A program made the position numbers and the translations under genes. Below the pieces are notes generated by a model, which saw nothing but the letters and a program-made list of their open reading frames with translations, did not search any database and was not told where the DNA came from. From an uncultured Limnohabitans sp. (GTDB lineage Bacteria; Pseudomonadota; Gammaproteobacteria; Burkholderiales; Burkholderiaceae_C): a stretch of 6,847 nt of DNA. This document shows, in pieces, positions 6,351 to 6,847 of the stretch. The DNA lies in contig NZ_CALBEX010000481.1 of assembly GCF_937889215.1 (NCBI RefSeq), positions 1 through 6,847 of the forward strand. The letters run 5' to 3'. Within the stretch, counting starts at the first letter, position 1. Every line of letters starts with the position of its first letter.

Positions 6351-6391
6351 CTGACTGCCCCCGGAGTTTTTTGAGGGTGGTCAGGGTTTTT
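6351..6391 (+). terminator. Possible rho-independent terminator after the SDR gene
   Basis: CTGACTGCCCCC (6351-6362) can pair with GAGGGTGGTCAG (6373-6384), with two G-T wobbles and one mismatch, around a T-rich loop; TTTTT follows at 6387-6391. It lies 19 bases after the SDR stop and before the convergent dinD-like gene. Read on the minus strand the hairpin has no T-run after it, so it would serve only the + strand cluster. Confidence 0.45.
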
Positions 6392-6396
6392 GGGGG

Positions 6397-6847
6397 TCAG
6401 TTGTCCAGGGTGTCGGGCTTATTCAGTGCTTTTTTGTCTTCAGACTGCAAGCGCCGTTCAAGCCTTTTGACATCCTCTTGCGGTGGCAGGCTTTCGGGGC
6501 GAATGCCCCGTTCCAGCAGAGTGTTGCGCACCGCTTGGTTGTTGGTGATGTGCTCTTTGGAAATTTGCCCTTCACGGTCCATCTGATGCTGGCGGGCGTT
6601 GAAGATGGTGATTTCCGTGGCGAAGTCTTTGGCTTTGAGCAAAATCGTGGGCGCAAAGTCGGCCAGTGGGCGGCTTTCGGGCACTTTCCACTGGGCTTTC
6701 ATGGCTTGGGTGCTTTTGCCAAACAAGGCGTGGTCGCCTTTGCTGCGGATGAGCGCAAAGTCCTGGTTGCCGCCAGTTTGTTCGTAGATGACTTGTGAGA
6801 GCTCTTTTTCTGTCTCGGTGAGTTTTTTCCGTGCGTGAATGCGCTCG
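6397..6847 (-). CDS. dinD: DinD-like DNA-damage-inducible protein (C-terminal part, 5' end outside the window)
   Basis: The minus-strand frame is open from the right edge of the window to a TGA at 6397-6399, giving the last roughly 149 residues of a longer protein. In order it shows ERIHARKKLTETEKELS, then VIYEQTGGNQDFALIRSKGD, ALFGKSTQAMK and RPLADFAPTILLKAKDFATE. It continues with the Asn-rich NNQAVRNTLLERGI and ends with DVKRLERRLQSEDKKAL. This pattern is recognisable as the C-terminal half of DinD, which in E. coli is about 275 residues, LexA-regulated, and interferes with RecA filament function. The TTG at 6724-6726 is not a start because the conserved sequence continues upstream of it. 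The N-terminus and any LexA box lie beyond the window, so SOS control cannot be checked here. It is convergent with the transporter/hydrolase cluster and probably unrelated to it. Confidence 0.85.
   Translation of the reverse strand, partial: ERIHARKKLTETEKELSQVIYEQTGGNQDFALIRSKGDHALFGKSTQAMKAQWKVPESRPLADFAPTILLKAKDFATEITIFNARQHQMDREGQISKEHITNNQAVRNTLLERGIRPESLPPQEDVKRLERRLQSEDKKALNKPDTLDN

Noticed and set aside
6397..6726. A short complete 109-residue minus-strand gene starting with TTG
   Set aside because: DinD-like sequence continues in frame to the window edge, so the TTG is an internal Leu codon.

Overview
The window looks like chromosomal DNA from a betaproteobacterium, most likely Burkholderiales in or near the Comamonadaceae. 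This is inferred from three things: GC-rich codon third positions, a Bug-type periplasmic binding protein beside a tripartite tricarboxylate transporter (TTT), and a dense small-molecule uptake and metabolism gene cluster. No RNA gene, insertion sequence, CRISPR array or phage structural gene was seen. There is no gene-free stretch longer than about 120 bases.

Layout, left to right. Bases 1-277 are the 3' end of tctB, the small membrane subunit of a TTT transporter. Bases 291-1802 are a complete tctA, the large membrane subunit. A strong rho-independent terminator follows at 1823-1852. After a 117-base gap comes a second, tightly packed + strand group. It holds a Bug/TctC-type solute-binding protein (1970-2944), a gamma-glutamyltransferase-superfamily N-terminal-nucleophile hydrolase (2946-4568), an EamA/DMT-type 10-helix transporter (4568-5488) and an atypical short-chain dehydrogenase/reductase (5531-6331). 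The first three genes are separated by +1 and -1 bases. A weaker terminator-like hairpin lies at 6351-6391. Facing the cluster on the minus strand is the 3' part of a dinD-like gene (6397-6847), which runs off the window.

How the genes may work together (inference): the Bug protein captures a small carboxylated or amide-containing solute in the periplasm and hands it to TctAB for sodium- or proton-coupled import. The signal-peptide-less GGT-family enzyme hydrolyses an amide bond in the cytoplasm, the DMT protein moves a substrate or product across the membrane, and the SDR-fold protein acts on or senses a product. Two proteins differ from their textbook families at key positions. The GGT homologue keeps the catalytic Thr but has replaced the residues that hold the gamma-glutamyl alpha-carboxylate and alpha-amino groups. 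The SDR keeps Ser and Asn of the tetrad but has Ser and Arg where Tyr and Lys should be. The substrate of the cluster therefore cannot be assumed to be a gamma-glutamyl compound or a simple ketone/alcohol. The parts belong to known families, and whether the combination is a described pathway cannot be decided from sequence alone.
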